A DNA stretch of 64,000 nt from Promethearchaeota archaeon (GCA_016840085.1 JAEOTA010000086.1:1-64000), one strand, 5' to 3'; positions 35,725-46,106 are shown, numbered from the stretch's first letter. Notes: a model not told the origin generated them from the sequence alone. Made by a program: numbers and translations.

Positions 35725-36747
35725 GTGAGAATATTAATACGTACTAGTTATTTAATTATTTTAACATATCTTTTACTTTCACGTTTAATTTTAGTTATAA
35801 TCGCTTACTTTGTAATAAAACATATGTTTGAAAGAACTCGTAATATGACATTAATAAAAAAAGAGTCATCAAAAAATATTTTTACACAAATTCCAGCGAA
35901 GGAAACTATACAAGATCGACCAATTGTAATCTTATCAGCACATTATGATTCTATTTCAGCAAATATTCCTTATAGAATTCAAATGATAATTTTTTTTATG
36001 TACCGATTAATAATAGTATTTTATAGTTTTATAATAGTAGTTTTATCAATATGGCTTACCTTTGATTTACTAGATTTATACTCAGTACCACAAAATATAG
36101 TTATCCTTATAGCTTTATTATCATTAAGTGGAATTATTATTTCAATCCCGATATTATATCTTATATTTAATGAAAAACCATCAGCTAATTCAATTGATAA
36201 TGCAAGTGGAGTAGCTATTTTGATTGAATTAGCTAAATTATTTAAAAAAGATCCACTTAAGAAAATGGATTTACTATTCATATGGCCTGGAGCAGAAGAA
36301 TGGGGTTTGAAAGGATCAAAAAAGTTCTGTGAAGATTATTTTGAAGATTTAAATCAAAAATATGAACTCAATAGCTCTATTAATATTAATATAGATATGG
36401 TTGGTACTTACATTGGACTATTGAATAAAGTTGGTCTTGTAAGAAGACATAAATTAAATAATAGATTAAATAATATTTTCCAAACAACATCTAATGAATT
36501 AAAAATACCTATTACTATATATAATAAAATTTTTGAGCCAAAAAGCGACCATAAATCCTTTAGAAAGTGTGCTAAAAGAGTTAAGAAGAAGTTACAAATA
36601 GTTTATTTTCATTCAGATAAAGATTCTAAATATATCCACTCTTTAAGAGATACACCAGATAAATGTTCAGTAGAAAATCTAAATGGGTGCCTAGAAATAT
36701 GTTACCATGCCTTGAAATGCATAGATACAGGAATTAATTCAACTTAA
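35725..36747 (+). CDS. M28-family membrane zinc aminopeptidase, start codon unclear
   Basis: The product has the M28 peptidase core: AHYDS (first zinc His and Asp), SIDNASGVA (bridging Asp), PGAEEWGLKGS (catalytic Glu and zinc Glu), NIDMVG, and the distal FHSDKD His. Two membrane helices lie inside the fold (about 84-110 and 122-145), and the first 30 residues are hydrophobic. The first usable start is GTG 35725, but the same frame stays open upstream to 35530. There the translation continues family-like sequence (LATIEHIKSLAFKRSASSIG, ATDYIEKELAKD) with no ATG, GTG or TTG. The true N-terminus is therefore lost, frameshifted, or initiated unusually. The last 4 bases overlap the convergent DP2 gene. 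Confidence 0.7.
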   Translation: MRILIRTSYLIILTYLLLSRLILVIIAYFVIKHMFERTRNMTLIKKESSKNIFTQIPAKETIQDRPIVILSAHYDSISANIPYRIQMIIFFMYRLIIVFYSFIIVVLSIWLTFDLLDLYSVPQNIVILIALLSLSGIIISIPILYLIFNEKPSANSIDNASGVAILIELAKLFKKDPLKKMDLLFIWPGAEEWGLKGSKKFCEDYFEDLNQKYELNSSININIDMVGTYIGLLNKVGLVRRHKLNNRLNNIFQTTSNELKIPITIYNKIFEPKSDHKSFRKCAKRVKKKLQIVYFHSDKDSKYIHSLRDTPDKCSVENLNGCLEICYHALKCIDTGINST

Positions 36748-39700
36748 AAAAAATCAGCTAATTTATGTTGTTTTATTTTAGGATTATTCGTTAAGCTTTC
36801 TACATATTCTTCAATCAGCTCCATTCTTTGAATAGTATAGTTATCCAATTTGAATTCGTTACATAATTTCAAAGCACGAGGAATATATTTTTCAATCCCC
36901 CCCCTATTAACAGTTAATATTACTTTATTTCCACACTTAGGACATTTTCCTGCATTTGAAATAGGAACTCTTCTGTATTTAGAATTACATTTTACGCATC
37001 TAAATTTTTGTACACTAAATTTTCTTAAATTTCCTAAAATATCTGGGTTAAAATGTGTTGATAAAATTTTTTCTGCCACCTTTTTTACATTAACTGCTTT
37101 TATTATTTTTCCAAGATATAGTTGTGCTTCTATTTTTTCATCCATTGTTTCATATTTCTTATAAGATGTTGTTTTAGGACCTTCATTTATATTATCAGTT
37201 GGGATGTTAAAACCAATATTTTCATATTGTTCAGGTGTTCCTAATCTATTTTTTACTAAATTCATCATATTTTCTATTTTTGAAGGAGAAGTATACTGTT
37301 CGGTGGCGTTATAAAATTCTAAGGGATATTGAAAGGATGTATCAACGTTATGAGCTTCTGTTTCAATTTCATTAGGATCTAATAAGGTACCAATAACTAA
37401 GGTAGCATCCATCTTTCCTCCTATTTTACTTGGTAAGTAATAACGCGAAAAATTTAATAAAGGATCTAATAGAAGCATGATGCCATCTTCATCACCATCA
37501 CAATTTCGCCTTTTTGCGCTATGCCAAAATGGATGTGCATAGATAGACCTAGCTGGAGTGAATCCAATTATTCTTCCAATGATACCGGCACTAGTATGAG
37601 GAGCTAACCCTACAACAAGGTGCCCAATTAGATCCTCTTTTTTAGAAATATTATAGAATCGAACCATTTTATAGAAATTTTCTAATTCATCATCCAAAAA
37701 ATTAGCAACTTTAATAAAATAATGGGCGCAATCCTCGGATAATATAACATCTTGAACTTTTAACTCAATTATTTGATTTTCATTAGTAAGAGGATTTCCT
37801 TTAAAGTCGTGTGAATATCCTAGTTCTTTCAAAGTTGTAATAGAAATCCCTATTTCTTCAGGTTTAAAATGAGTTAGGGGAATATCAGTTGCATCATATC
37901 GAATTTCAGCGGTTTTATAAACTAAGACATTATTCTTTGCTCTAAGAATACCTTTTTCAATAGGTTCGGGTATTTTAAATTTGTTCGTTAAGCCATAAAT
38001 TCCCTTTAATTTAGATGGTAACGAAATTTTCATCTCTCTTAGCACTGAATTTATGTGTTGCTTTATATTAAACATTGCTTCACTCGAGAATTTTAATTCT
38101 TGACCGCATAGCGTACATTTCTTCTCATTTTTATCAAATATTTTTTTACAATTTTCACACACTTTCATTAATTCTGTATGATTTTTGCAATTTGGACACA
38201 AATTAAATATACTTACTTTTCCACATTTTTGACATTTTTTTCTACATACATCGATTTTTACTTTCTGCAAATCAATTGCTTTTAACACTGATCGTGAACT
38301 TCCCACTTTATCACTGAGAGGAAATAAAGAATGAACCCCTTTCATACTCTTTCTCTCTGATTTTTCTGGCCTTCCCATTCGTGAACCCATAAAGTATGGT
38401 GCCTTATTTTTGATTTTTATGGAAGAGATATTGTAAAAGAAATTAAAAACATCATCTTTATTAGTAATTTCTTCATAATTATTACTTTTAAGTTTAAAAA
38501 TTACCTTATAAATATAATTCATAGCTTTACTGAAAACTATTTTATTCTCTCTAATTTTATGAATTACAAAAGCTTTTTCTAACATGTTTTTTATTTCCTC
38601 TCTATTGGGCAAAATTATCTTATTTTCATGTTCTCTATAACCCTCTACTAAAGCATCTCTTAGAAATTTTAACTCTTCAATTAATAAATTCCCCCAAAAA
38701 TCAGTATATGATGGATGAAGAGGAATTTTATAATTTTGAGAGATTTCAATAGCTTCTTCAGCTGTTGGTTTATTTTTAAAAGGATTATCTATGAATTTAC
38801 GTAATTTCTGAGTAATATTTTTTTCTCCTTTCACAGTTTTTTCTAATTCTAATGCCCACCATTCTTCTACATAACCAGATGGAATTAATTTATGATTATT
38901 TTCAGCAAACTCACCGAATCCGAAAAGAATATCACCTAAGAATAGAATTTTTTCAATTTCTGGAAAAATTTTTGTTGCATATTTATAACTTTTAACTTTA
39001 ATAACGTCACCATTAACCAATTTTACAATAGGAGGCTCAATACTGTTCACAGGACATATACTTGTACTTTTTCCAGGTCTCTCTATTCTTAATTGAGTTC
39101 CAATAGCAATAAAATTATCTAGTAGGCCCATTGTAGCTGGATGAAGACCCCCAGCAGCTAAACCTGTATTTCGAGATCTGCCATATCGGATTCTATGACC
39201 TCCTATTTCAGAAGGATGGCTAAAAACAGGTCTTCCAGCAATAATATCAGCAACATACTTAGAATTTGGTACAATTTTTATTTTATCATCCAACTCATCT
39301 TTCTTCTCATCACTTTTTTGACCCTCCTCTTTTTGAACAATTTTCTTTAATTTATCTAACCACTCCCAACCTTCCAAATTCATATTCTGAGCTATTTTTA
39401 GAAGTTTTGGAGCTTTAAGTAGGAGCCCATCATTTAAAACTAGACATGCACCCCCTCTTATCTTATTTGTCTCAATTCTAGGTAAGTCTCTAAATGCTGA
39501 TACTTCTTCATTTTCAGTCGAATCGCCATTTATTTCTACTGGTAAATTCTTGACAGCGTATCTAATTTCACGATTAGAAGACGGGTATTGTAAATGAACT
39601 AATCTATCATAGAGTTTTACCTCTTCAACATATCTACCAATTTCTGCTTCAGTTGCTTCATATTTAGGGATATTTGATTTCCTTCGAACATAATCCGCTA

Positions 39701-40181
39701 TTAAAACACATAATGCAGCAGTTGTACCTCCTGCAGCTCTAATTGGACCTGCAAAATATAGAGATAAATATTTTTTGCCATATTGATCTTTTCGTATTAA
39801 TATTTTAGAGATCCCTTCGAGTGGTGCACTCACAACACCCATTGTTTTTATTGCTAATCCTACTCTTATAGCTCTTTCAACTCTTTCCTCTAAAGATTCA
39901 ATGTTTCCTACTTTCTTATCTAATATATATGTAACCACTTTAAATACAATTTCATCCTCGTTATATCCTTCTTCTTTTAAATCTCTTATATCTTTAGCAA
40001 TCCCTTCTGGTCCAACTAATTTTTCAACCCTTCCAGCTAAATCTTTTGCTTGAGGACATTCTATTGATAATTCGGGATCAAGCCCTTTCTTACGAGCTTC
40101 TTCTGCAATCATATAACATTGATCAACTTTTTGTTGAATTAATGTAAAGTATTCTTCCACTTCCTTATTCATTTCTACCAT
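36744..40181 (-). CDS. polC: DNA polymerase D large subunit (DP2)
   Basis: The 1145-residue catalytic subunit of the archaeal replicative PolD. Markers: the GPIRAAGGTTAALCVLIADYVR region near the N-terminus, NGDSTENEEVSAFRDLPRIETN, RYGRSRNTGLAAGGLHPATMG, cysteine-rich zinc modules (CRKKCQKCGKVSIFNLCPNC, CENCKKIFDKNEKKCTLCG), and the catalytic NCDGDEDGIMLLLD, whose aspartates bind metal. A C-terminal zinc module (CVKCNSKYRRVPISNAGKCP) joins DP1. No intein interrupts the catalytic site, although inteins are common there in other archaea. It is divergent from the DP1 gene across 227 bases. Confidence 0.97.
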   Translation of the reverse strand: MVEMNKEVEEYFTLIQQKVDQCYMIAEEARKKGLDPELSIECPQAKDLAGRVEKLVGPEGIAKDIRDLKEEGYNEDEIVFKVVTYILDKKVGNIESLEERVERAIRVGLAIKTMGVVSAPLEGISKILIRKDQYGKKYLSLYFAGPIRAAGGTTAALCVLIADYVRRKSNIPKYEATEAEIGRYVEEVKLYDRLVHLQYPSSNREIRYAVKNLPVEINGDSTENEEVSAFRDLPRIETNKIRGGACLVLNDGLLLKAPKLLKIAQNMNLEGWEWLDKLKKIVQKEEGQKSDEKKDELDDKIKIVPNSKYVADIIAGRPVFSHPSEIGGHRIRYGRSRNTGLAAGGLHPATMGLLDNFIAIGTQLRIERPGKSTSICPVNSIEPPIVKLVNGDVIKVKSYKYATKIFPEIEKILFLGDILFGFGEFAENNHKLIPSGYVEEWWALELEKTVKGEKNITQKLRKFIDNPFKNKPTAEEAIEISQNYKIPLHPSYTDFWGNLLIEELKFLRDALVEGYREHENKIILPNREEIKNMLEKAFVIHKIRENKIVFSKAMNYIYKVIFKLKSNNYEEITNKDDVFNFFYNISSIKIKNKAPYFMGSRMGRPEKSERKSMKGVHSLFPLSDKVGSSRSVLKAIDLQKVKIDVCRKKCQKCGKVSIFNLCPNCKNHTELMKVCENCKKIFDKNEKKCTLCGQELKFSSEAMFNIKQHINSVLREMKISLPSKLKGIYGLTNKFKIPEPIEKGILRAKNNVLVYKTAEIRYDATDIPLTHFKPEEIGISITTLKELGYSHDFKGNPLTNENQIIELKVQDVILSEDCAHYFIKVANFLDDELENFYKMVRFYNISKKEDLIGHLVVGLAPHTSAGIIGRIIGFTPARSIYAHPFWHSAKRRNCDGDEDGIMLLLDPLLNFSRYYLPSKIGGKMDATLVIGTLLDPNEIETEAHNVDTSFQYPLEFYNATEQYTSPSKIENMMNLVKNRLGTPEQYENIGFNIPTDNINEGPKTTSYKKYETMDEKIEAQLYLGKIIKAVNVKKVAEKILSTHFNPDILGNLRKFSVQKFRCVKCNSKYRRVPISNAGKCPKCGNKVILTVNRGGIEKYIPRALKLCNEFKLDNYTIQRMELIEEYVESLTNNPKIKQHKLADFF

Positions 40182-40302
40182 ATTTTCTCAAATTTCAATT
40201 TGATTTTCAGCATAAATAGAAGACAAACCAAGTATTGATATAATTATCTCCTAACTTAAAATAAATTCAATTATTAATCTGCTATTTTCCTTATAAATTT
40301 GT

Positions 40303-40327
40303 AGACAATGGTAATTTATTACTGTCT
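40303..40327. repeat. imperfect inverted repeat between DP2 and DP1
   Basis: AGACA-atg-GTAAT-tt-ATTAC-TGTCT, with arms pairing apart from a three-base asymmetry, lies between the divergent polymerase-subunit genes and just after a TATA-like CCTTATAAATT at 40289-40299. It could be an operator for the PolD promoters. Motif only. Confidence 0.4.
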
Positions 40328-40408
40328 CTTTCTATAAAAAAAATCAATGTTTTTCCTTTAATAATAAATAATTAAATTTTAACCTACAATAATTATAGTG
40401 ATTCTATC

Positions 40409-42196
40409 TTGGAAAATAAGACATTGAAAATCGATAATATTGAAAATAAGAGAAATATCTTAAGAATGTTAATTAATTCAGGAATAAATATTACTCCCCC
40501 ACTTCTAGATTTTATTTTACTGCTAGATAATCCTATCGAAATAATAAATCAAATCATTAAGGAGACAAGTTTTATTCCAAGCTTTAAAAGTCATCTAACT
40601 GAGAATTTTTTGAAGAAGATCCCAAATAAGGAGATTAAAAAATCATTAGAAAGAATACTAATTAAAAAAGAGGTGCATATAATTGAAGATAATTCGAATA
40701 AAAAAGGTGTATTAAATCAAAATCAAATATGCAATTTAATTGATGTTAAAAAAAAAACCTTAGAACAGGAAAGAAAAACTCAAGTAAAAAATCTTGAATT
40801 TACAGTAAAATCTTCTATACTTGAAGAACATGATAATAACAATATTAAGGCAAACTCAATAAATAAGGACAGAGTAAAATCAATAGAAAGTACAAATTCA
40901 TTTTTTATTTTTAAACCAATCGCAAAAGAATATAGTGCTCAAATTAAAATCTTAAAAGATCCAACAGGAAAAATATATACAAATGGAAAGTATGAGGATT
41001 TTTACGATCTAACCTTGGATAAATTTAGTAGATTAAAAAAATTAATGAGAAAGAGGACTGAAGCCCATTCTGCTGATAATATAAATAACATATTAAGATT
41101 ATCGAGTAAAGTTGCTGTGTCAGTAATAGGAATGGTAAATGAAATTAGAAAAACTAAAAATAATAATTTTATACTTACTTTAGAAGATCTCACAGGTCTG
41201 GTGAATGTTATAATTAGAAAGGATTCTGATAATCAAGAGAATATTAAAATTACTGAACGAACACTTAATGATCAGGTGGTTTACATAGAAGGTACTTATA
41301 ATCCTGGAGAAAAAGGTAAAAAAGGGATAATTTATTGTAATTACATATCAAAAATTGATATTCCAAGAGATCACAAACCAAATAAATCGCATGACCCATT
41401 ATCTGTTGCGTTGATTTCTGATACTCATATTGGTAGCAAAGAGTTTGAAGAAAAATTATGGAATAGGTTTATTGCTTTTTTAAAGGGAAAAATTGGGAAC
41501 AAAAATCAGAGAGATAAAGCAGGAACAATTAAATATATAATAATTAATGGAGATTTAGTTGATGGTATAGGAGTTTATCCTAAACAAAAAAGCGATCTTG
41601 CAATATCTGATATTTATGAACAATTCAAAAAAGCAAAAGAAATTCTTTCTGAAGTCCCAGATCATATAAAGATATTATACAGCTCTGGGAATCACGAACC
41701 TGTTCGTAATGCTTTACCAAGACCAGCAGTCCCTAAAAAATATTCTGAAGAACTCATAAATATTGGTGTGACTTGTATTGGTAACCCTTCAATTGTTCAA
41801 ACACATAATGTTAATACATTAGTTTATCATGGTGATAGTATTCTTGATTTAAATCAATTAATCCCCGGTTTAGATAATAATAAACCAATAGACACAATGA
41901 AAGAATTATTAAAATGTAGACATTTAGCTCCAATTTATGGAGGGAAAACGCAAATAGCTCCCATAAATAAGGATTGGCTTGTTATTGATAAAGTACCTGA
42001 TATATTTCATACTGGACATGTTCATATCAATGGAATTGGATACTATAATAATATTGCTTTAGTTAATTCAGGATGTTTCCAAAGTCAAACGGAATTCATG
42101 AATTCTTTAGGTATACACCCAACTCCTGGAATTTTATCAATAATAGATCTAAAAACTTTAAAAGGAACTCAATTAGACTTAAAAATTAGTATTTAA
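40409..42196 (+). CDS. polB: DNA polymerase D small subunit (DP1)
   Basis: A 595-residue proofreading/accessory subunit of PolD. An N-terminal helical region and lysine-rich linker (1-170) are followed by an OB fold (VSVIGMVNEIRKTKNNNFIL, TGLVNVIIRKD) and a calcineurin-like phosphoesterase carrying the 3'-5' exonuclease: ALISDTHIGSK, IINGDLVDGIG, SSGNHEP, VYHGDS and HTGHVHINGIG. All metal-binding motifs are intact, so the nuclease should be active. The start is a TTG at 40409; no ATG lies nearby in frame before the conserved part. It is followed by the SWIM-like gene after 39 bases. Confidence 0.95.
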   Translation: MENKTLKIDNIENKRNILRMLINSGINITPPLLDFILLLDNPIEIINQIIKETSFIPSFKSHLTENFLKKIPNKEIKKSLERILIKKEVHIIEDNSNKKGVLNQNQICNLIDVKKKTLEQERKTQVKNLEFTVKSSILEEHDNNNIKANSINKDRVKSIESTNSFFIFKPIAKEYSAQIKILKDPTGKIYTNGKYEDFYDLTLDKFSRLKKLMRKRTEAHSADNINNILRLSSKVAVSVIGMVNEIRKTKNNNFILTLEDLTGLVNVIIRKDSDNQENIKITERTLNDQVVYIEGTYNPGEKGKKGIIYCNYISKIDIPRDHKPNKSHDPLSVALISDTHIGSKEFEEKLWNRFIAFLKGKIGNKNQRDKAGTIKYIIINGDLVDGIGVYPKQKSDLAISDIYEQFKKAKEILSEVPDHIKILYSSGNHEPVRNALPRPAVPKKYSEELINIGVTCIGNPSIVQTHNVNTLVYHGDSILDLNQLIPGLDNNKPIDTMKELLKCRHLAPIYGGKTQIAPINKDWLVIDKVPDIFHTGHVHINGIGYYNNIALVNSGCFQSQTEFMNSLGIHPTPGILSIIDLKTLKGTQLDLKISI

Positions 42197-42235
42197 ATAA
42201 TTTATATAAAATAAAACCTAAATTAAGAAAGGTTC

Positions 42236-42919
42236 ATGAATATAATAATTCCTCGTAATAATAACTCTGAAATGCTATTATACCTTTGGAAAATAATTGA
42301 TTTGCCATTTTTATCATCATTTGATCTGTTATTTACAATTTCATATGATTTTTTTTTTTTACCTCCTGATAGAGCCCTCTCTTTTATAAGTTCATGTATT
42401 ACGGATCAACTTTTAATTAAAGATAATGAGCAAAATCTTAAATTATCGCCAGCATTAGAAAATCGTTTAAAGAATTGGCAAAAGAAAAGAACAAATGATA
42501 TTATAGACAAAATTAATGATTATAAAAGTATTACTCATCTAAAAAATGAAATCAAAACTGGACTCACTACAAATTTTAATAATCTAATAAAAAGCTTTAT
42601 CGACGTAGAAACACTAAATAGAGCAGCAGCAATTTCTAATTCTTCTTATAAGTTAAATGAAGTAGATACCAAAAAAGGTATTATTAAATCAAAAGTTGCT
42701 GGTTCAAAAGAAGAATCATATTTAATTGAAATCGACATAACTAATAAATTTATACGTCATGACTGTCATGATTTTGAAACAAGAAGAGCTACAAGCAAAA
42801 AATTTTGTAAGCATTTAATTAAACTATTTTTATTATTAAAAGATAAAAATGAGGATATTGCGGTTTATTTCCTTAATAAAATTTTAGAAAATATAGATGA
42901 TTGGGATTTCTTAACTTAA
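42236..42919 (+). CDS. SWIM-like zinc protein in the replication cluster, possible DUF2240 relative
   Basis: A 227-residue protein. Residues 1-75 look like a winged helix (LFTISYDFFFLPPDRALSFI, then SSCITDQLLIKDN), similar in pattern to archaeal DUF2240 proteins. The C-terminal part has RHDCHDFETRRATSKKFCKH, a Cys-X-His...Cys-X-His arrangement like a SWIM-type zinc finger, preceded by a beta hairpin (GIIKSKVAGSKEESYLIEID). Nucleic-acid binding is likely. It follows DP1 on the same strand and overlaps the 3' end of the convergent Cdc6 gene by 4 bases, which suggests a replication or repair role; that is inference. Confidence 0.62.
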   Translation: MNIIIPRNNNSEMLLYLWKIIDLPFLSSFDLLFTISYDFFFLPPDRALSFISSCITDQLLIKDNEQNLKLSPALENRLKNWQKKRTNDIIDKINDYKSITHLKNEIKTGLTTNFNNLIKSFIDVETLNRAAAISNSSYKLNEVDTKKGIIKSKVAGSKEESYLIEIDITNKFIRHDCHDFETRRATSKKFCKHLIKLFLLLKDKNEDIAVYFLNKILENIDDWDFLT

Positions 42920-44223
42920 ATTAATTTCTTAAAAATATTATTTTTTAGTTTAACTTTATCCTTTTGCAGCAAAATTGGTTTATGATTTAAAATCATTTGA
43001 ATTTTTTCGATTCCACATAGTACTTTATCCACTAATTCATTTGTGATATCTAATTTAATTATTTTAGTTCTTCCATAATGTCCCATGGATTTAATATATG
43101 CAGATATTATTCCGGCTAATGCTAATTCATTAATATAATCACTAATTCTTCTTTTCGTTAATTGTCTAACTCCTGGAATTAATGCTCTTATTTCAGAATG
43201 AACGTCATATATATCTCCTGATATAATAATATGGTCAGGACTGAATTTTGATAATAAATAAATTGATGTTAAAACCAATTGAGCTTGAAGTGGCATACCT
43301 TTAATATATTCTTTAATATGATCGTTTTCTAAATCTTCTTGAGCTTTTTCAAGATGTTTTGAAGTAACAAATTTATTTTGGGCTCTCTCAGCGATTTCAC
43401 CTGCTTTTCTTAGTAATTGAAGTGCTTTTCTAGCATCTCCATGTTCTTTGGCTGCTAGAGCAGCACTTAAGGGTATAATATCCTCCTTTAAAACACCATC
43501 AAGAAATGCAATTTTCGACCTTTCTTTTAAAATATCCCTTAACTCACTAGCATCATAAGACGGAAAGACTATATGTTCTTCTCCTAAACTCGAGAGTATT
43601 CTTGGATCGAGATATTCACGAAATTTTAATTTATTAGAAATGCCAATTAGGCTTGTTTTGCATTTATCTAAATTCTCATTCAACCTTAACAGGTTATATA
43701 GAATTTCATTTCCCCCTTTCCTATTTACTAAAATATCAATTTCATCTAAAACCAAAAAGCAAATTGAATTACCAACTATTGAATCCAGTAATCCTAATAA
43801 TTTTTTGAATATTATATCTTTAGGAAGACCCGTAGGAGGAATTTTCTCACATCTCGATATAGTATTATAGATATGAGCTAAAATACGATATGGAGTCGAT
43901 ACAACGTTACAATTAATATATATCCACCATGGTTTAATCTTTGCACTTTGATGTGCTAACTTTTGGCTTACATATCTTATGGTTGCAGTCTTTCCAGTTC
44001 CCGTCTGTCCATAGCAAAGAAATGATGGTGGTGTATCTCCTAGCAAAGCACATGCTGTTTTTTCAGCAATATTCTTTATTTGAACATCCCGATGAGGTAA
44101 CGTATCAGGAACATAAGATGATTCCAAAGCGTCGCGGTTACTAAATATTCGTGGTCCTTTAAGATAATTCTTATAAAATTTGTCTATATTAAATTGATTG
44201 TGGTTATTATGATTTTTCAACAA
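42916..44223 (-). CDS. cdc6: Orc1/Cdc6 replication initiator
   Basis: A 435-residue AAA+ initiator. Residues 22-60 match the family N-terminus (IFSNRDALESSYVPDTLPHR). Walker A is GQTGTGKT at 72-79, Walker B LVLDEIDIL, sensor 1 LIGISNKLKF, and sensor 2 GDARKALQLLRKAGE. The C-terminal winged helix (VRQLTKRRISDYINELALAG) binds origin DNA. All motifs are intact. Origins usually lie next to this gene in archaea; the 270 bases upstream are very AT-rich but show no clear ORB element. Confidence 0.95.
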   Translation of the reverse strand: MLKNHNNHNQFNIDKFYKNYLKGPRIFSNRDALESSYVPDTLPHRDVQIKNIAEKTACALLGDTPPSFLCYGQTGTGKTATIRYVSQKLAHQSAKIKPWWIYINCNVVSTPYRILAHIYNTISRCEKIPPTGLPKDIIFKKLLGLLDSIVGNSICFLVLDEIDILVNRKGGNEILYNLLRLNENLDKCKTSLIGISNKLKFREYLDPRILSSLGEEHIVFPSYDASELRDILKERSKIAFLDGVLKEDIIPLSAALAAKEHGDARKALQLLRKAGEIAERAQNKFVTSKHLEKAQEDLENDHIKEYIKGMPLQAQLVLTSIYLLSKFSPDHIIISGDIYDVHSEIRALIPGVRQLTKRRISDYINELALAGIISAYIKSMGHYGRTKIIKLDITNELVDKVLCGIEKIQMILNHKPILLQKDKVKLKNNIFKKLI

Positions 44224-44510
44224 TTATGACACCAATGATTCAAATTTATAATAGAAAGTCTTGCCATTGAAATATCAAAATATGTGTATTATTTCTACCG
44301 GATTTATAAAATTAATTATTAATCTTTAAAAAAATGTTAAAGCTTTAATATTTAATTTTGATAAATCTTTTCAATATTTTATATTAATATTGTCGGTATT
44401 TTAAAAGAATATTATTTATGAAGCAATATTTATTAAGTTCTTATTAATTAAATTTTCAATTAAAAAAGAATTAATTTAATTATAAATTTGTTTAATTGTT
44501 CAATTTTTTA

Positions 44511-45314
44511 ATGTTAAATTTTGTAACAAGGGATTATATTAAATTGCAAATTAACAATAACCTATCTAAAGCTCAAAAAAACCATAAGAAGATTGCCATA
44601 ATTTTAGCGTTAATTTTTGCTTGTTTAATTCTAACAAATTTTCTTATTATATCAATTATTTTTTCTTGGGCAGATTGGGTATCTCTTTTAATATTTAGCC
44701 TTTTAACCATTGTTCCAGCTTATATTTCAAATGCTTCTATGGTTATTACTGGTGGGGGCAAACCTATAGATGGTGGAAGATATTTCAGAGATGGTAGGAG
44801 AATTTTGGGAGATCATAAAACATGGAACGGATTAAAAGGTCCATTATACATTGGAATTCCAATATCATTCTTAATTTTTTTTCTCTTTATTGTATTTTGG
44901 CTCCCTATTAAAGAAGTTATTATTGAAGCGTCTAATCAAGGTGAGTATATCCTTTACAGTAATATCGATATTTTTAAATATTATTTCATAGGTGGAGAAT
45001 TTCCAATCAATTTCCTTGTTTTGTTTATAAGAATTGTATTTGCTTCATATGGAGCAGTAGTGGGGGATTTATTTGGTTCTTTTCTGAAAAGGAGATTTGA
45101 TATTAAAAGTGGAGCTCCTTTTTGGATCGTAGATCAGCTTGATTTTGCTTTGGGTGCATTATTATTTATTTCCATCCCTGGATTCATTTCTCCATATCTC
45201 TTCTTTCTTCCTGATTTTTATATCATAATTTTTTTGATAATTCTAACCCCTGCAGTAAGTATTATAGCGAATACTATAGCTTATATAATTCGTTTGAAAG
45301 ATGTTCCTTGGTAG
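44511..45314 (+). CDS. carS: CDP-archaeol synthase
   Basis: An integral membrane cytidylyltransferase that activates unsaturated archaeol with CTP, making the branch-point intermediate for archaeal phospholipids. Family signatures: GGGKPIDGGRYFRDGRRILG, DHKTWNGLKGPLYIG, and GDLFGSFLKRRFDIKSGAPF followed by VDQLDFALGALLF. Several membrane helices surround these cytoplasmic loops. I choose ATG 44511; the frame also allows TTG 44496, which adds only five residues. Divergent from cdc6. Confidence 0.92.
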   Translation: MLNFVTRDYIKLQINNNLSKAQKNHKKIAIILALIFACLILTNFLIISIIFSWADWVSLLIFSLLTIVPAYISNASMVITGGGKPIDGGRYFRDGRRILGDHKTWNGLKGPLYIGIPISFLIFFLFIVFWLPIKEVIIEASNQGEYILYSNIDIFKYYFIGGEFPINFLVLFIRIVFASYGAVVGDLFGSFLKRRFDIKSGAPFWIVDQLDFALGALLFISIPGFISPYLFFLPDFYIIIFLIILTPAVSIIANTIAYIIRLKDVPW

Positions 45315-45479
45315 ATAGTTCAAATAGGCAATTCTAACAAAAAATTATTAATATTAAATTAATTTACAGGTAATATTATAAATTCTAGAATTAATCAAAA
45401 TCATTTTATTGGAGTCTTAAAATTTAAAAAATTAAAAAAAAATAATAAAATCATTCTAGCGACGAAATATTGTATTCCC

Positions 45480-45989
45480 TCAAATCTCTGCTTTTATAGC
45501 TTTACATTTAATTTCAATTGGTTTTCCATTATTTTCGAACATAATATATCTTTCAATCAATTCATTGATAATTCGAATATATGATCCACCCCTTCCGATG
45601 GCCACCCCTCTTTCTTTATAAGTTAAAAAATATAAGGATATTTCTCTCTGACCTGAATCATTATCTATTTCCAATTTTATGTCATGGATATACAAATCCG
45701 GAAATAATCTGAATAATAATTTTATAAAAACCTTCTCTTCACTAATTATTTGAATCTTCTTTTTAAAGCTTGTTTCCCGTCTAATCTTATCTTTTGCATC
45801 TATACACTTAAAATAATCTTTGGGTTTTACAAAAAAAAAGATAAAATCTTTTAAGCAAATAATCAAAGTTGGCTTCCGTTTAGTCATTTCATAAAAATAA
45901 GAATAAAGATAGATTTGCTCATTTTTGTATTTTTTTATAAAGGAAATTACTTGATAAAATATAAAGTCGCTATAAATCGTGTAAATCAT
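45480..45989 (-). CDS. KH-domain protein, NusA-like
   Basis: A 169-residue protein whose C-terminal part has a KH signature: RGVAIGRGGSYIRIINELIE, with the GxGG loop that contacts RNA. An earlier segment (TLIICLKDFIFFFVKPKDYF) resembles the first KH domain of archaeal NusA-like proteins but lacks the GxxG loop, so only the second domain may bind RNA. Archaeal NusA usually sits after rpoA2; here it stands alone. The first 40 residues are tyrosine- and phenylalanine-rich and extend beyond the usual NusA length. Moderately sure of KH, less of NusA. Confidence 0.65.
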   Translation of the reverse strand: MIYTIYSDFIFYQVISFIKKYKNEQIYLYSYFYEMTKRKPTLIICLKDFIFFFVKPKDYFKCIDAKDKIRRETSFKKKIQIISEEKVFIKLLFRLFPDLYIHDIKLEIDNDSGQREISLYFLTYKERGVAIGRGGSYIRIINELIERYIMFENNGKPIEIKCKAIKAEI

Positions 45990-46106
45990 TAACTATTAAT
46001 ATTTATTTTTTTTTTTAAACTCCTCCGAATTTATAATATTTGATAAATTTATTATTAATTAATAAACATCTATATAGAATAGACTTAATTAGGTTACTTT
46101 AAAAAG

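Noticed and set aside
44224..44510. Replication origin next to cdc6
   Set aside because: The spacer is very AT-rich with a short inverted repeat near 44450-44480, but I see no ORB-like element with its G-rich end, and other spacers are equally AT-rich.
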